A DNA stretch of 64,000 bases from Winogradskya humida (GCF_016862215.1 NZ_BOMN01000041.1:62001-126000), one strand, 5' to 3'; positions 17,108 through 25,948 are shown, counted from the stretch's first letter. Notes: generated by a model from the letters alone, not told the origin. Made by a program: numbers and translations.

Positions 17108-18502
17108 ATGAGAACGAAGCTCAGACGTCTCGTCGCCCCGATCGGTGCCGCCGCGCTCGCCGGTGCAGCGCTGCTGGTCGGCATCCCGCAAGCACACGCC
17201 GCCGACACCCTGCTGTCGCAGGGCAGGCCCGCTATCGCCTCGTCGCTGGAGAACGGCGAGTCACCCGCCTCCGCCGCCGTCGACGGCCGCGCCGAGACCC
17301 GCTGGGGCAGCCAGTGGGCCGATCCTCAGTGGCTGCGCGTCGACCTCGGCAGCACCGCCACGATCACGCAGGTGGTGCTGCAGTGGGAGACCGCGTACGG
17401 GAAGGCGTACAAACTCCAGACCAGTCCGGACGGCACCGCCTGGACCGACATCTTCAGCACGACCACCGGCACCGGCGGCACCGAGACCCGCAACGTCACC
17501 GGCTCCGGGCGCTACCTCCGGATGTACGGCACCCAGCGCGGCACGACCTACGGTTACTCGCTCATCGAGTTCAAGGTCTACGGCTCCGTCGCCGGCTCGC
17601 CGCCCTCCGAAGGACCGGGCTATGTGTACGCGAACCCGCCCGTAACCGGCGTCACCCCGTCCACGGCCACCCCGCCCGCGACGAACCCGCCCACGACGCA
17701 TCACGAGTTCCAGGCGAACTGCTCGGTGAGCCGCTCGAACCTGCCCGACGACCCGATCGTGTTCCCGAACATGCCGGGCGCCTCGCACTCGCACACGTTC
17801 ATGGGCAACACGACCACCAACGCGGCGACCACGCTGACCAGCCTGCAGTCCGGTCAGACGTCCTGCATCACGCCCGGTGACAAGACCGGCTACTGGATGC
17901 CGACGCTGCTCAACGGCGACACCGCGGTCCAGCCGGTCGGCCGGCAGGTCATCTACTACAAGAGCGGCGTCATCGACTACCGCAGCGTGCGGCCCTCACC
18001 GCCCGGCCTGCGTTACGTCGTGGGCAGCCCGGCGGCGACGCTCGACGAGTTCCGCAACTCGCCCGGCGCGGTCGAGGGCTGGGAGTGCGGGGAGAGCGTC
18101 CGCAACTGGGACTTCCCGGCCAGTTGCGTCGCGGGGAGCCAGCTCAACATCCGGTACCAGGCGCCGAGCTGCTGGGACGGCATCCACCTGGACACGCCCG
18201 ACCACAAGAGCCACATGGCGTACCCGACGGTCGGGGTCTGCCCCGCCGACCACCCGGTCGCGGTCCCGATGATCGAGTTCAAGATGGCGTTCCCGGTGAG
18301 CGGCACCATGTCCGCGGTGCGCCTGTCCAGCGGCCGGGCGTACTCGTTCCACTACGACTTCTACAACGCGTGGGACGCTCCGACGCTCGCGGCACTCGTC
18401 AGCCACTGCATCGACGGCGGGCTGCAGTGTGACCCGCGCGGCTTCGACCAGTACAAGCCGGACCGTGGCGCGGCGCTCAACGAGAACTACGTACTCCCGT
18501 AA
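17108..18502 (+). CDS. Secreted CBM32 (F5/8C) - DUF1996 protein
   Basis: A 464-residue secreted protein. A Sec signal peptide ends near residue 32 (AHA-ADT). Residues about 35-160 form a discoidin/F5-8C (CBM32) module, recognisable from SSLENGESPASAAVDG, TRWGSQW, WLRVDLG and YGYSLIEFKVYGS. A Pro/Thr-rich linker follows, then a DUF1996 domain from about 195 to the end, with ASHSHTFMG, GYWMPTLL, SCWDGIHLDTPDHKSHMAYP and VPMIEFKMAFPV. DUF1996 has many His residues and no assigned chemistry. The start at 17108 follows GGGAG. The promoter carries operator 2, so expression should follow the LacI-type regulator, consistent with polysaccharide use. Confidence 0.85.
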   Translation: MRTKLRRLVAPIGAAALAGAALLVGIPQAHAADTLLSQGRPAIASSLENGESPASAAVDGRAETRWGSQWADPQWLRVDLGSTATITQVVLQWETAYGKAYKLQTSPDGTAWTDIFSTTTGTGGTETRNVTGSGRYLRMYGTQRGTTYGYSLIEFKVYGSVAGSPPSEGPGYVYANPPVTGVTPSTATPPATNPPTTHHEFQANCSVSRSNLPDDPIVFPNMPGASHSHTFMGNTTTNAATTLTSLQSGQTSCITPGDKTGYWMPTLLNGDTAVQPVGRQVIYYKSGVIDYRSVRPSPPGLRYVVGSPAATLDEFRNSPGAVEGWECGESVRNWDFPASCVAGSQLNIRYQAPSCWDGIHLDTPDHKSHMAYPTVGVCPADHPVAVPMIEFKMAFPVSGTMSAVRLSSGRAYSFHYDFYNAWDAPTLAALVSHCIDGGLQCDPRGFDQYKPDRGAALNENYVLP

Positions 18503-18511
18503 TGCCGGGAA

Positions 18512-18549
18512 ACGTCCGGGTCCCTCGCAATAGGGGCCCGGACGTTTTA
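18512..18549 (+). terminator. Rho-independent terminator after the DUF1996 gene
   Basis: ACGTCCGGGTCCCT (18512-18525) pairs with AGGGGCCCGGACGT (18532-18545), with a 6-base loop and one T-G wobble, followed by TTTAT. Confidence 0.85.
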
Positions 18550-18571
18550 TCGGGACGCGGATAACAAAAAC

Positions 18572-19150
18572 TCAGCCGAGATCTTTGAGATATTTCTGGC
18601 GCGTGGAGATCACCTTTACGGCGAGTTCTTTGGTACGCGGTTCAAGGCCCGCTTTCCCCTCGGAGCCGGCGAGGTTCACGCCCTGCTCGAAGTGAGCCTT
18701 CAGCGCCTCGGTGAGGAGCTTGTCGAACGCCGCGCCCCGCACCTTGGTCGCCGCGGTGACCTGCTCGGGGGTCACCATCCCCGGCATCGGCATGCCCTTG
18801 TGCGGGTTCTCGGACGGCAGCTTGGCCTCGTCGTGCAGCGCGCGGAGCTGGGTCAGCTCGTCCTGGTGAAACGTCGTGAGCTCGGCGGCGAGCGCCTTGA
18901 CCTGCGGACTCGAGCCGTTGGCGGGGGCGAGGGCGAGCAGCGGGAGCAGCTCCTCGTCCATCGCGATGTTGATCTCGACCCAGGCTAGGTCGGTGCCGCC
19001 GAAGAAGCCCGCGCCGCCCGCCGACGGCGCGGGTGTGGCGGCGGCGGAAGCGGGTGGCGCGGGGGTGTCACCGCTCCCGCACGCGGCTGTGCCGAGCGCG
19101 GCGGTAAGCGCCCATGCGGTCACAAATGCGAGGGAGGAATGCCGATTCAC
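18572..19150 (-). CDS. DUF305-like lipoprotein
   Basis: A 192-residue putative lipoprotein. The signal ends in LGTAAC with the acylated Cys at about residue 24, followed by an Ala/Pro linker. The remainder looks like a DUF305 ferritin-like helical domain: paired helices separated by MPMPGMVTPEQV, then FDKLLTEALKAHFEQG. The His-His pairs typical of DUF305 are mostly replaced (AWVEINIAMDEE in place of the first HH), so metal binding may be altered. The GTG at 19150 has a GGAGA site 8 bases upstream. It lies divergent to the glycosidase gene, with promoter regions side by side. Confidence 0.72.
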   Translation of the reverse strand: MNRHSSLAFVTAWALTAALGTAACGSGDTPAPPASAAATPAPSAGGAGFFGGTDLAWVEINIAMDEELLPLLALAPANGSSPQVKALAAELTTFHQDELTQLRALHDEAKLPSENPHKGMPMPGMVTPEQVTAATKVRGAAFDKLLTEALKAHFEQGVNLAGSEGKAGLEPRTKELAVKVISTRQKYLKDLG

Positions 19151-19208
19151 ACAGCGAGTCTCCGTGTCGCCGACAGCTGTGTCAATTGGGCAAAAGCCCA
19201 GCAAGGTA

Positions 19209-19236
19209 TTGACGGTCGGCAACATGGTTGTAACAC
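19209..19236 (+). promoter_or_regulatory. Promoter of the multidomain glycosidase gene
   Basis: TTGACG (19209-19214), a 16-base spacer and TAACAC (19231-19236). Both hexamers are identical to those of the 16980 promoter. Confidence 0.62.
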
Positions 19237-19250
19237 TGCCCGCAAGCTTC

Positions 19251-19264
19251 GGAGAGCGCTTTCC
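19251..19264. promoter_or_regulatory. LacI/CebR-like operator 3
   Basis: GGAGAGCGCTTTCC matches operator 2 on the opposite strand exactly and differs from operator 1 by one base. It lies 14 bases downstream of the -10 and 24 bases before the GTG. Confidence 0.78.
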
Positions 19265-19288
19265 AAGCACAAGCGTCAGGAGTCCCCC

Positions 19289-22249
19289 GTGCTTCCATCC
19301 AAGATCCCCCTGTTGATAGCGCTGGTGGTCGCCGCCCTCGTCGGCGTGCCGAGCCCGGCGCAGGCCGCCGATCCGTTGATCTCCCAGGGCAAGCCCGCCA
19401 CCGCGTCCTCGCAGGAGGGCGCCGACGTGACCCCCGGCAACGCCGTGGACGGCAACACCGGCACGCGCTGGTCCAGCCAGTTCACCGACGCCCAGTGGTT
19501 GCAGGTCGACCTCGGCTCCACGTACACCGTCTCCCAGGTCGTGCTGCAGTGGGAAGGCGCGTACGGGAAGGCGTACAAAATCCAGACCAGTGCCGATGGC
19601 AGCGCCTGGACCGACATCTACAGCACGACCACCGGCGCGGGCGGCACCGAAACGCTCGGGGTGACCGGCTCCGGGCGATATGTGCGGATGCAGGGTGTGC
19701 AGCGCAGCAGCGGCTACGGCTACTCGCTGTGGGAGTTCAAGGTCTACGGCTCAGCCACCGGTGGCGGTGGCGGCGACTGGTCGACCGTCTGGACCGATGA
19801 CTTCACGGGTACGGCGGGCACCTCGCCGAGCGCCGCGAACTGGATCCTGCGCACCGGCACGCAGTATCCGGGTGGCGCGGCCAACTGGGGGACCGGCGAG
19901 GTGGAGACCGCGAGCGCCTCGACCGCGAACGTGTCCCTCGACGGCGCCGGCAAGCTGAACATCAAGGCGATCCGGGACGGCGCCGGCGCCTGGACCTCGG
20001 GCCGGATCGAGACGCAGCGCACCGACTTCGAGCCGCGGGCCGGCGAGCAGACCCGCTTCACCGCCGTGCTCAAGCAGCCCGATGTGGCGAACGGCGCCGG
20101 GTACTGGCCAGGGTTCCGCGCGACCGGGGCCGCCTACCGCGGCAACTACACGAACTGGCCGGGCGTCGGCGAGACGGACATCATGACCGACGTCAACGGT
20201 CGCAGCCAGCTGTCGCAGACGCTGCACTGCGGGTCCGCGCCCGACGGTCCGTGCGCCGAGTACAACGGCCGGGCCAGCGGATTCGCGAGCTGCAGCGGAT
20301 GCCAGACGGGGTTCCACGAGTACTCACAGGTCGTCGACCGGACGCTGACCGACGAGGAGATCCGCTTCTCGCTCGACGGACGGCAGACCTGGGTGGTCAA
20401 GGAATCGCAGGTCGGGGTCGCCGCCTGGCAGGCCGCGATCCACCACGGCTTCTTCCTGCGGCTCGACCTGGCCATCGGCGGGTCACTGCCGAACGCGGTC
20501 GCGGGTTACACCACGCCGACCGCGGCCACGACCTCCGGCGGGGTGCTCTCCGTCGACTCGGTGAGCGTTGCCCGCAAGACCGGGACCACCCCGGCGGCGA
20601 TGACCGATCCGGCTACTCCGGCCGGGCCCAGCGTCGTACGCGTCACGGGCTCGCAGGGGAACTGGCAGCTCAACGTCAACGGGTCCGCGTACACACTCAA
20701 GGGTTTGACCTATGGCCCGCCGCAGGCAGCGGCCGATGGTTACCTGCGGGATCTGAAGAGCATGGGCGTCAACACGATCCGGATCTGGGGCGTGGATGAC
20801 GCCAACACGCCGGGGCTGCTGGACAAAGCCGCGCAGCAGGGGCTGAAGGTCGTCGTCGGGCACTGGCTCAACCAGGGTGCCGACTACGCCAACGACACCG
20901 CGTACAAGAATTCGGTGAAGGCCGAGATCGTCGCCCGGGTCAACGCGCTGAAGAACCGGCAGGGCGTGCTGCTGTGGGACGTCGGTAACGAGGTGATCCT
21001 GACGATGCAGGACCACGGGCTGTCCGCGGCCGAGGTCGAAGCCCGGCGCATCGGGTACGCGAAATTTGTCAACGAGCTCGCCCAGGCCATCCACGCGGCC
21101 GACCCGAACCACCCCGTGACCTCGACCGACGCGTACACCGGGGCGTGGCCGTACTACAAGCAGTACGCCCCCGACCTGGACCTGCTCGCGGTGAACTCCT
21201 ACGGCGCGATCGGCAACGTCAAGCAGGACTGGATCAACGGTGGGTACACGAAGCCGTACATCGTCACCGAGGGCGGCCCGGCCGGCGAGTGGGAGGTGCC
21301 CAATGACGTCAACGGGGTGCCGACCGAGCCCACGGACCTGCAGAAACGCGCCGGATACACGGCGAGCTGGAACGCGATCAAGGCGCACCCGGGCGTGGCG
21401 CTGGGGGCGACGGAATTCCACTACGGGCTGGAGAACGACTTCGGCGGGGTGTGGCTGAACACCTTCACCGGCGGGTGGCGGCGGCTCGGATATCACGCGC
21501 TGAAGCAGGCGTACACCGGGACGGCCTCGGCGAACACACCGCCTGAGATCACTGCGATGACGGTCGGTAACCAGACGGCGGTGCCGGCGGGTGGCACGTT
21601 CACCGTGAACGCCTCAGCCAGCGATCCGAACGGCGACCTCATCCGCTACAACCTGATGTTCTCGGACAAGCACATCACCGGAAACACCGGGCTGACCAAT
21701 GTGGTCTTCACGGACAACGGCAACGGCAGTTTCACCGTACGAGCACCCGAGCAGCTCGGCGTCTGGAAGGTCTACGTCTACGCGTACGACGGCCAGGGCA
21801 ACGTCGGCATCGAACAGCGCTCGTTCAAGGTCGTCCCGCCGACGATCCCGGGCACCAACCTGGCCCGGGGCCGGACGGTCACCGCGTCGTCATACCAGCC
21901 GACCGGGACGACCGGGCCGCAGCTCCCGGCGTACGCGGTGGACGGCGATTACGGCACCCGATGGGCCAGCGAATGGGTCGACACCGCGTGGGCCCAGGTG
22001 GATCTCGGCTCGGTCCAGTCCTTCAACCACGTGCAGCTCGCGTGGGAGGCGGCATACGCCAAGGGCTACACCGTGCAGGTCTCCAACGACGGTTCGTCCT
22101 GGTCCACGCTGTACTCGACGTCGACCGGTAACGGCGGCTTCGACGACCTGGACCTCAACGGATCCGGCCGCTACGTGCGTGTGAACGCGACAGGGCGCGC
22201 TACGGCGTACGGATATTCGTTGTGGGAGTTCGGGGTTTATCGCAGTTAG
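19289..22249 (+). CDS. Secreted multidomain glycosidase: CBM32 - GH16-like - TIM barrel - CBM32
   Basis: A 986-residue secreted protein. The order is a signal peptide ending AQA-ADP near residue 23, CBM32 (27-154), a GH16-like jelly roll (164-430), a GH2/GH5-type TIM barrel (450-745), an Ig-like module (750-850) and a second CBM32 (856-986). The GH16 motif reads GETDIMT: nucleophile Glu295 and Asp297 are present but the acid/base Glu is Thr300, so that module may be inactive. The TIM barrel keeps two catalytic-type Glu residues, Glu568 in VGNEV and Glu661 in VTEGG. The substrate is probably a beta-glucan (inference). The GTG start follows AGGAG. Operator 3 links it to the LacI-type regulator. 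Confidence 0.85.
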   Translation: MLPSKIPLLIALVVAALVGVPSPAQAADPLISQGKPATASSQEGADVTPGNAVDGNTGTRWSSQFTDAQWLQVDLGSTYTVSQVVLQWEGAYGKAYKIQTSADGSAWTDIYSTTTGAGGTETLGVTGSGRYVRMQGVQRSSGYGYSLWEFKVYGSATGGGGGDWSTVWTDDFTGTAGTSPSAANWILRTGTQYPGGAANWGTGEVETASASTANVSLDGAGKLNIKAIRDGAGAWTSGRIETQRTDFEPRAGEQTRFTAVLKQPDVANGAGYWPGFRATGAAYRGNYTNWPGVGETDIMTDVNGRSQLSQTLHCGSAPDGPCAEYNGRASGFASCSGCQTGFHEYSQVVDRTLTDEEIRFSLDGRQTWVVKESQVGVAAWQAAIHHGFFLRLDLAIGGSLPNAVAGYTTPTAATTSGGVLSVDSVSVARKTGTTPAAMTDPATPAGPSVVRVTGSQGNWQLNVNGSAYTLKGLTYGPPQAAADGYLRDLKSMGVNTIRIWGVDDANTPGLLDKAAQQGLKVVVGHWLNQGADYANDTAYKNSVKAEIVARVNALKNRQGVLLWDVGNEVILTMQDHGLSAAEVEARRIGYAKFVNELAQAIHAADPNHPVTSTDAYTGAWPYYKQYAPDLDLLAVNSYGAIGNVKQDWINGGYTKPYIVTEGGPAGEWEVPNDVNGVPTEPTDLQKRAGYTASWNAIKAHPGVALGATEFHYGLENDFGGVWLNTFTGGWRRLGYHALKQAYTGTASANTPPEITAMTVGNQTAVPAGGTFTVNASASDPNGDLIRYNLMFSDKHITGNTGLTNVVFTDNGNGSFTVRAPEQLGVWKVYVYAYDGQGNVGIEQRSFKVVPPTIPGTNLARGRTVTASSYQPTGTTGPQLPAYAVDGDYGTRWASEWVDTAWAQVDLGSVQSFNHVQLAWEAAYAKGYTVQVSNDGSSWSTLYSTSTGNGGFDDLDLNGSGRYVRVNATGRATAYGYSLWEFGVYRS

Positions 22250-22254
22250 GAGTC

Positions 22255-22282
22255 GGTGCCGCCCTCGGCTGAGGGCGGCACC
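22255..22282. terminator. Bidirectional terminator hairpin
   Basis: GGTGCCGCCCTC (22255-22266) pairs perfectly with GAGGGCGGCACC (22271-22282) around a GGCT loop. It lies between the convergent glycosidase and GH43 stops. Confidence 0.8.
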
Positions 22283-22288
22283 CACCCT

Positions 22289-23275
22289 TCAGAACGCGTA
22301 GGGCCACGCCGAGGAGTCGAAGCCCAGCAGGTTGATGCCGAGCCGGGCGTCACCGGCGGCGGTGTAGTAGTGGTAGACCAGCACGGAGTCGGTGCCGTCC
22401 GCGAACACCGCCGGGTGGCCGGGGCCGTAGACGCTGCCGTGGCTCGCCAGGATCTCGGTGCCACCGCCGGCCGTCATCGCCGTGCCCGCGCGGTCGACGT
22501 ACGGTCCGGTGATGGTTTTGGAGCGGCCGACCATCGTGCGGTACGTGCTCGCCGCACCCTTGCAGCACGCGTCGAACGCCACGAACAGGTAGTAGTAACC
22601 GCCGTGCTCGTAGACGTACGGTGCCTCGATCGCCTTGTCCGTGGTGAAGCGCTCGGCGATGGACCTGATGGTGGTGTCCGCCCGCTTGCCCGACGACGGG
22701 TTGATTTTGATCATCTTGATGCCGCTCCAGAACGAGCCGAACGTCATCCACCACTCACCGGACGACGTCACGACGAGGTTCGGGTCGATGGCGTTGAAGC
22801 CGCTGGCCGCCGTGCTCTCAATGACAAGGCCCTGGTTGGTCCAGCTCCCGGCCGCGCCGGTGGTGCTGGAGGCCATGAAGATGCCCGAGACGCTCTTCCC
22901 GAAGCTCGACGCGGAGTAGTACATGATGTACTTTCCGCCACGGTACGAGATGTCCGGCGCCCACAGGTTCGTGTCACCGCCGGTATATTTGTCCGCCCAC
23001 GGCGTGCCGTTGGGGAACGCCGTCCCGGCGTCGGCGAACGCAGTGCGGTCGGCCGAGGTCTTCAACCCGATACCAGGCGCTGTGTATGCCAGCAGGTAAC
23101 CGCCCGCCGGCCGTTTCACCATCGACGGGTCGTGCGCGAACGTCGACCCGGTCACGACACCCGGGTTCGGGTAGGTCGCCGCGTCGGCGTTCTCGAGGCC
23201 GAAGACGCCGGCCGCCACCGCCACCAGGCCGGTCGCCACGGTCAGCAGGATCTTGCGCAGAGGGGATTGGCTCAC
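22289..23275 (-). CDS. Secreted GH43 endo-arabinanase-like glycosidase
   Basis: A 328-residue secreted five-bladed beta-propeller glycosidase of family GH43. The signal peptide ends ADA near residue 32. Catalytic residues are in place: base Asp49 in AHDPS, pKa-modulating Asp164 in NAIDPNL, and acid Glu217 in AIEAPYVY; the conserved His of GPGHPAVF follows. TNLWAPDI is typical of arabinan endo-1,5-alpha-L-arabinosidases. The GTG at 23275 is preferred over the TTG at 23302, which would begin inside a perfect hairpin (23287-23318). None of the LacI/CebR-type palindromes precedes it, so it seems to be regulated separately from the CBM32 genes. Confidence 0.88.
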   Translation of the reverse strand: MSQSPLRKILLTVATGLVAVAAGVFGLENADAATYPNPGVVTGSTFAHDPSMVKRPAGGYLLAYTAPGIGLKTSADRTAFADAGTAFPNGTPWADKYTGGDTNLWAPDISYRGGKYIMYYSASSFGKSVSGIFMASSTTGAAGSWTNQGLVIESTAASGFNAIDPNLVVTSSGEWWMTFGSFWSGIKMIKINPSSGKRADTTIRSIAERFTTDKAIEAPYVYEHGGYYYLFVAFDACCKGAASTYRTMVGRSKTITGPYVDRAGTAMTAGGGTEILASHGSVYGPGHPAVFADGTDSVLVYHYYTAAGDARLGINLLGFDSSAWPYAF

Positions 23276-23286
23276 GCGCTCAAGTT

Positions 23287-23318
23287 GCCGCCCGGGCCGC
23301 AAAGGTTGCCCGGGCGGC
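23287..23318 (-). terminator. Hairpin between the HAD-like and GH43 genes
   Basis: GCCGCCCGGGC (23287-23297) pairs perfectly with GCCCGGGCGGC (23308-23318). No T run follows, so it may be a weak terminator or an mRNA-protecting stem for the upstream HAD-like gene. Confidence 0.5.
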
Positions 23319-23326
23319 GCCGGAAA

Positions 23327-23797
23327 TTACAGGTCGCGGGCCCAGGCCAGGACTTTCTCCACATCGTCGCGGGTCCAGCCGACCTCGGAGTCGATCGGCA
23401 CGAGCAGGGTCGGCGCGGCGCGGTCGGCCGCCCAGCGGCGTCCCGCTTCGGTGTGGTTGTCGTCGATCCAGGCAACCGGGCGGTCCTCCACGACCTCGGC
23501 GATCGCCGGGACCTTCTGCTCGGGCAGGAACGGCAGCGGCGGGAACGGCACGAACGGCAACGGCTCGATGCCCAGCATCGGCGCGAACAGCGTATTGGCG
23601 TCCTCGCCCCAGGCGGTCGCCCAGCGCAACTCCCCGGCGGTGGCCAGCTCACTGATCCACTCGCCGTGCGCGGGACAATATCGCAGGGGCCCCTCACCCG
23701 GGTAGAACTCGTGCTCCACGTAGCCCTCCGGGCAGGTGGACGCACCGAACGGGTTCAGCACGCCGTCAAGATCCAGCAGCATCACGGGTCGGTTCAC
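23327..23797 (-). CDS. HAD-like domain protein
   Basis: A 156-residue HAD-superfamily-like protein. Motif I is LLDLDGVLNP with Asp9 and Asp11, and VAWIDDNH near residue 115 corresponds to the motif IV acidic pair. WATAWGEDAN fits the motif II strand. The family covers phosphatases and nucleotide-handling enzymes, and this small cap-less form is common in actinomycetes with no known substrate. The GTG at 23797 begins right before the conserved domain; the ATG at 23782 is an alternative. It is divergent from the response regulator at 23895. Confidence 0.72.
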   Translation of the reverse strand: MNRPVMLLDLDGVLNPFGASTCPEGYVEHEFYPGEGPLRYCPAHGEWISELATAGELRWATAWGEDANTLFAPMLGIEPLPFVPFPPLPFLPEQKVPAIAEVVEDRPVAWIDDNHTEAGRRWAADRAAPTLLVPIDSEVGWTRDDVEKVLAWARDL

Positions 23798-23894
23798 CCA
23801 TCTATGAAACACCCGGCCCCTGACACTTTTGAACACACCCGGCCCGTACGTTCCCCGAACATCGCGCCGGTTGATTTCTGGGCACAATGATCGG

Positions 23895-24575
23895 GTGAGT
23901 GACAAGGGGCTGGTCCTGGTCGTGGAGGATGAGCGGCCCATCGCCGACCTGGTCAGGCTCTATCTGAGCCGGGACGGTTACGGGGTGCATGTCGAGCACG
24001 ACGGTGTCGCCGGGCTGGCTGCCGCGCGCCGGATGCGGCCGGTCGCGTGTGTGCTGGACATCGCGTTGCCGAGTCTTGCGGGCACCGAGATCTGCCGGCG
24101 GCTGCGCGAGGCCGGTGACTGGACGCCGGTGGTTTTCCTGACCGCCCGTGACGACGAGGTCGACCGGATTCTCGGCTTGGAGCTGGGTGGCGACGACTAC
24201 CTGACCAAGCCGTTCAGCCCGCGCGAGCTGGTCGCGCGGGTGCGGGCTCTGCTGCGCCGCGCGGCCGGTCCCGGCGAGGGTGAGCGGGTGAAGACGCTCG
24301 GGCCGGTGACGCTGGACCCGGGGCGTCGCCGGGTCACCGTCGAGGGCGATCCGCTGACCCTCACCCCCACCGAGTTCGACCTGCTCGGGCATCTGCTGGG
24401 CCGTCCGGGACGGGTCTTCACCCGCGAGGAGCTGCTCGCGGCGGTCTGGGGGTACGCCTCCCACGCCGGCACCCGCACGGTCGACGTCCACGTGGCCCAG
24501 GTCCGCGCCAAGCTCGGCGCCGCCGCGGGTCTGATCCGCACTGTCCGCGGCGTCGGTTACACCGCTGATGCCTAG
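23895..24575 (+). CDS. OmpR-family response regulator
   Basis: A 226-residue response regulator. The receiver domain has the acidic pair Glu11-Asp12, phosphoacceptor Asp55 in VLDIALPS, Thr83 and Lys105 in LTKPF. The winged-helix output domain shows LTPTEFDLLGHLL and TRTVDVHVAQVRAKLG with the closing RTVRGVGYT. Phosphorylation by the adjacent kinase should promote dimeric DNA binding; targets are unknown. The GTG start is 6 bases after CACAAT, a possible leaderless -10. The gene overlaps the histidine kinase by 8 bases. Confidence 0.92.
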   Translation: MSDKGLVLVVEDERPIADLVRLYLSRDGYGVHVEHDGVAGLAAARRMRPVACVLDIALPSLAGTEICRRLREAGDWTPVVFLTARDDEVDRILGLELGGDDYLTKPFSPRELVARVRALLRRAAGPGEGERVKTLGPVTLDPGRRRVTVEGDPLTLTPTEFDLLGHLLGRPGRVFTREELLAAVWGYASHAGTRTVDVHVAQVRAKLGAAAGLIRTVRGVGYTADA

Positions 24576-25914
24576 GACTTTTGCTGGGCGGGCCGTGCTG
24601 GTCACCGCGGCCACCGCCGTCATCTCCGTGATCATCACGGCGCTGGTGGCGCTGCCGATCGCCGTACGCTCGGCGAACAACGCGGCCCGCGCCGACCTGG
24701 TGGAGAAGTCCGCGATCGCCGTCGAGCTGCTCGCCACCGAGCGTCCGGCTGCCCGCGAGCGGATCGTCGCTCGGCTCCGCGACGACGGCATCGCCCTCTA
24801 CCTGGTCCGGCGGGGCGTCCCCGATCATCCCGGGCTGCCCGCCCGGGTCGTCGAGCAGATCGCGGCGGGTCAGGTCGTCAACACGCGCGGGGTCGTCGGC
24901 GGCAAGGCGGTGCTGATCGCCGGGAGCCCGCTCAGCGGTAACAACGCCGGCGTGGTGCTGACCCGCCGCGCGGTCTCCGGCACCGCCGCCAAGGTGTTGA
25001 GCGGGGTCTGGATCGCGCTGCTCGCGGGGCTGCTCGGCGGCGTCGGCGCGGGGGCGCTGCTGGCCCACTTCATCGCACGCCCGCTGCGTCAGGCCGCCTT
25101 CGCCGCGGCCCGGTTGTCCGCGGGAGACCGCACGGTGCGCCTGGCTGTCCGCCCACCGGCCGAGGCCGCCGAGCTCGCTGCCGCGCTCAACCAGCTGGGC
25201 GCGGCGTTGCAGGTCAGTGAGGGCCGGGAACGCGAATTCCTGCTGTCGGTCTCCCATGAGTTGCGTACGCCGCTGGCCACGATCCGCGGTTACGCCGAGG
25301 CCCTCGCCGACGGCGTGGTCGAAGCCGACGGCGCGGCGAAGGCCGGCGAGACGATGCTGAACGAGGCGGACCGGCTCGACCGGCTCATCTCGGATCTGCT
25401 GGTGCTGTCCCGGCTCGAGGCCGCTGACCTGCCCGTACACATAGTCGCGGTTGATCTTGCAGACGTGACAGGCGCGGCGGGCGAGGCCTGGGCGCCGAGG
25501 TGTACGCCGGACGGCCCGTCCCTCACCGTCGACCTGCCGGCCTCGCCGGTCCTGATCGACACCGATCCCGGCCGGATCCGCCAGGTGATCGACGGCCTCT
25601 GCGAGAACGCGCTGCGGGTGCTCCCGCCCGGCACACCCCTGATCCTCGCCGTGCGAGCGGGGGAGCGCGGTGGCGTCGTCGAGGTCCGTGACGGTGGCCC
25701 GGGCTTCACCGACGAGGACCTCGCCGTGGCGTTCGAGCGCGGCGCGTTGCAGCAGCGCTACCGGCACGTACGCAAAACCGGCAGTGGCCTTGGCCTCGCC
25801 CTCGCCGCCCGGCTCGTCAACCGGCTCGGCGGCACCATCGAAGCCGGCCACGCCCCCGAAGGTGGGGCGATGTTCTCGATCACGCTCCCTTACACAACCC
25901 GAACACAACGCTGA
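24568..25914 (+). CDS. Sensor histidine kinase
   Basis: A 448-residue membrane sensor kinase. Membrane helices lie at about residues 9-32 and 145-169, flanking an extracytoplasmic region of about 110 residues with no recognised ligand domain. HAMP, the HisKA domain with His230 in SVSHELRTPL, and a HATPase_c domain with DGGPGF and TGSGLGLALA follow. It should phosphorylate the overlapping OmpR-type regulator. The N-box reads DGLCENALRV rather than the usual NLLxNA, so nucleotide binding may be slightly unusual. The downstream lipoprotein gene may be cotranscribed and could modulate sensing (inference). Confidence 0.9.
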   Translation: MPRTFAGRAVLVTAATAVISVIITALVALPIAVRSANNAARADLVEKSAIAVELLATERPAARERIVARLRDDGIALYLVRRGVPDHPGLPARVVEQIAAGQVVNTRGVVGGKAVLIAGSPLSGNNAGVVLTRRAVSGTAAKVLSGVWIALLAGLLGGVGAGALLAHFIARPLRQAAFAAARLSAGDRTVRLAVRPPAEAAELAAALNQLGAALQVSEGREREFLLSVSHELRTPLATIRGYAEALADGVVEADGAAKAGETMLNEADRLDRLISDLLVLSRLEAADLPVHIVAVDLADVTGAAGEAWAPRCTPDGPSLTVDLPASPVLIDTDPGRIRQVIDGLCENALRVLPPGTPLILAVRAGERGGVVEVRDGGPGFTDEDLAVAFERGALQQRYRHVRKTGSGLGLALAARLVNRLGGTIEAGHAPEGGAMFSITLPYTTRTQR

Positions 25915-25948
25915 TCGCCTCCATGCACGCGAGCCCGAAGCTGGCCGC

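Noticed and set aside
18572..19150. DUF4142 assignment for the lipoprotein
   Set aside because: The MPMPGM segment and paired-helix spacing fit DUF305 better, even though the His pairs are degenerate.
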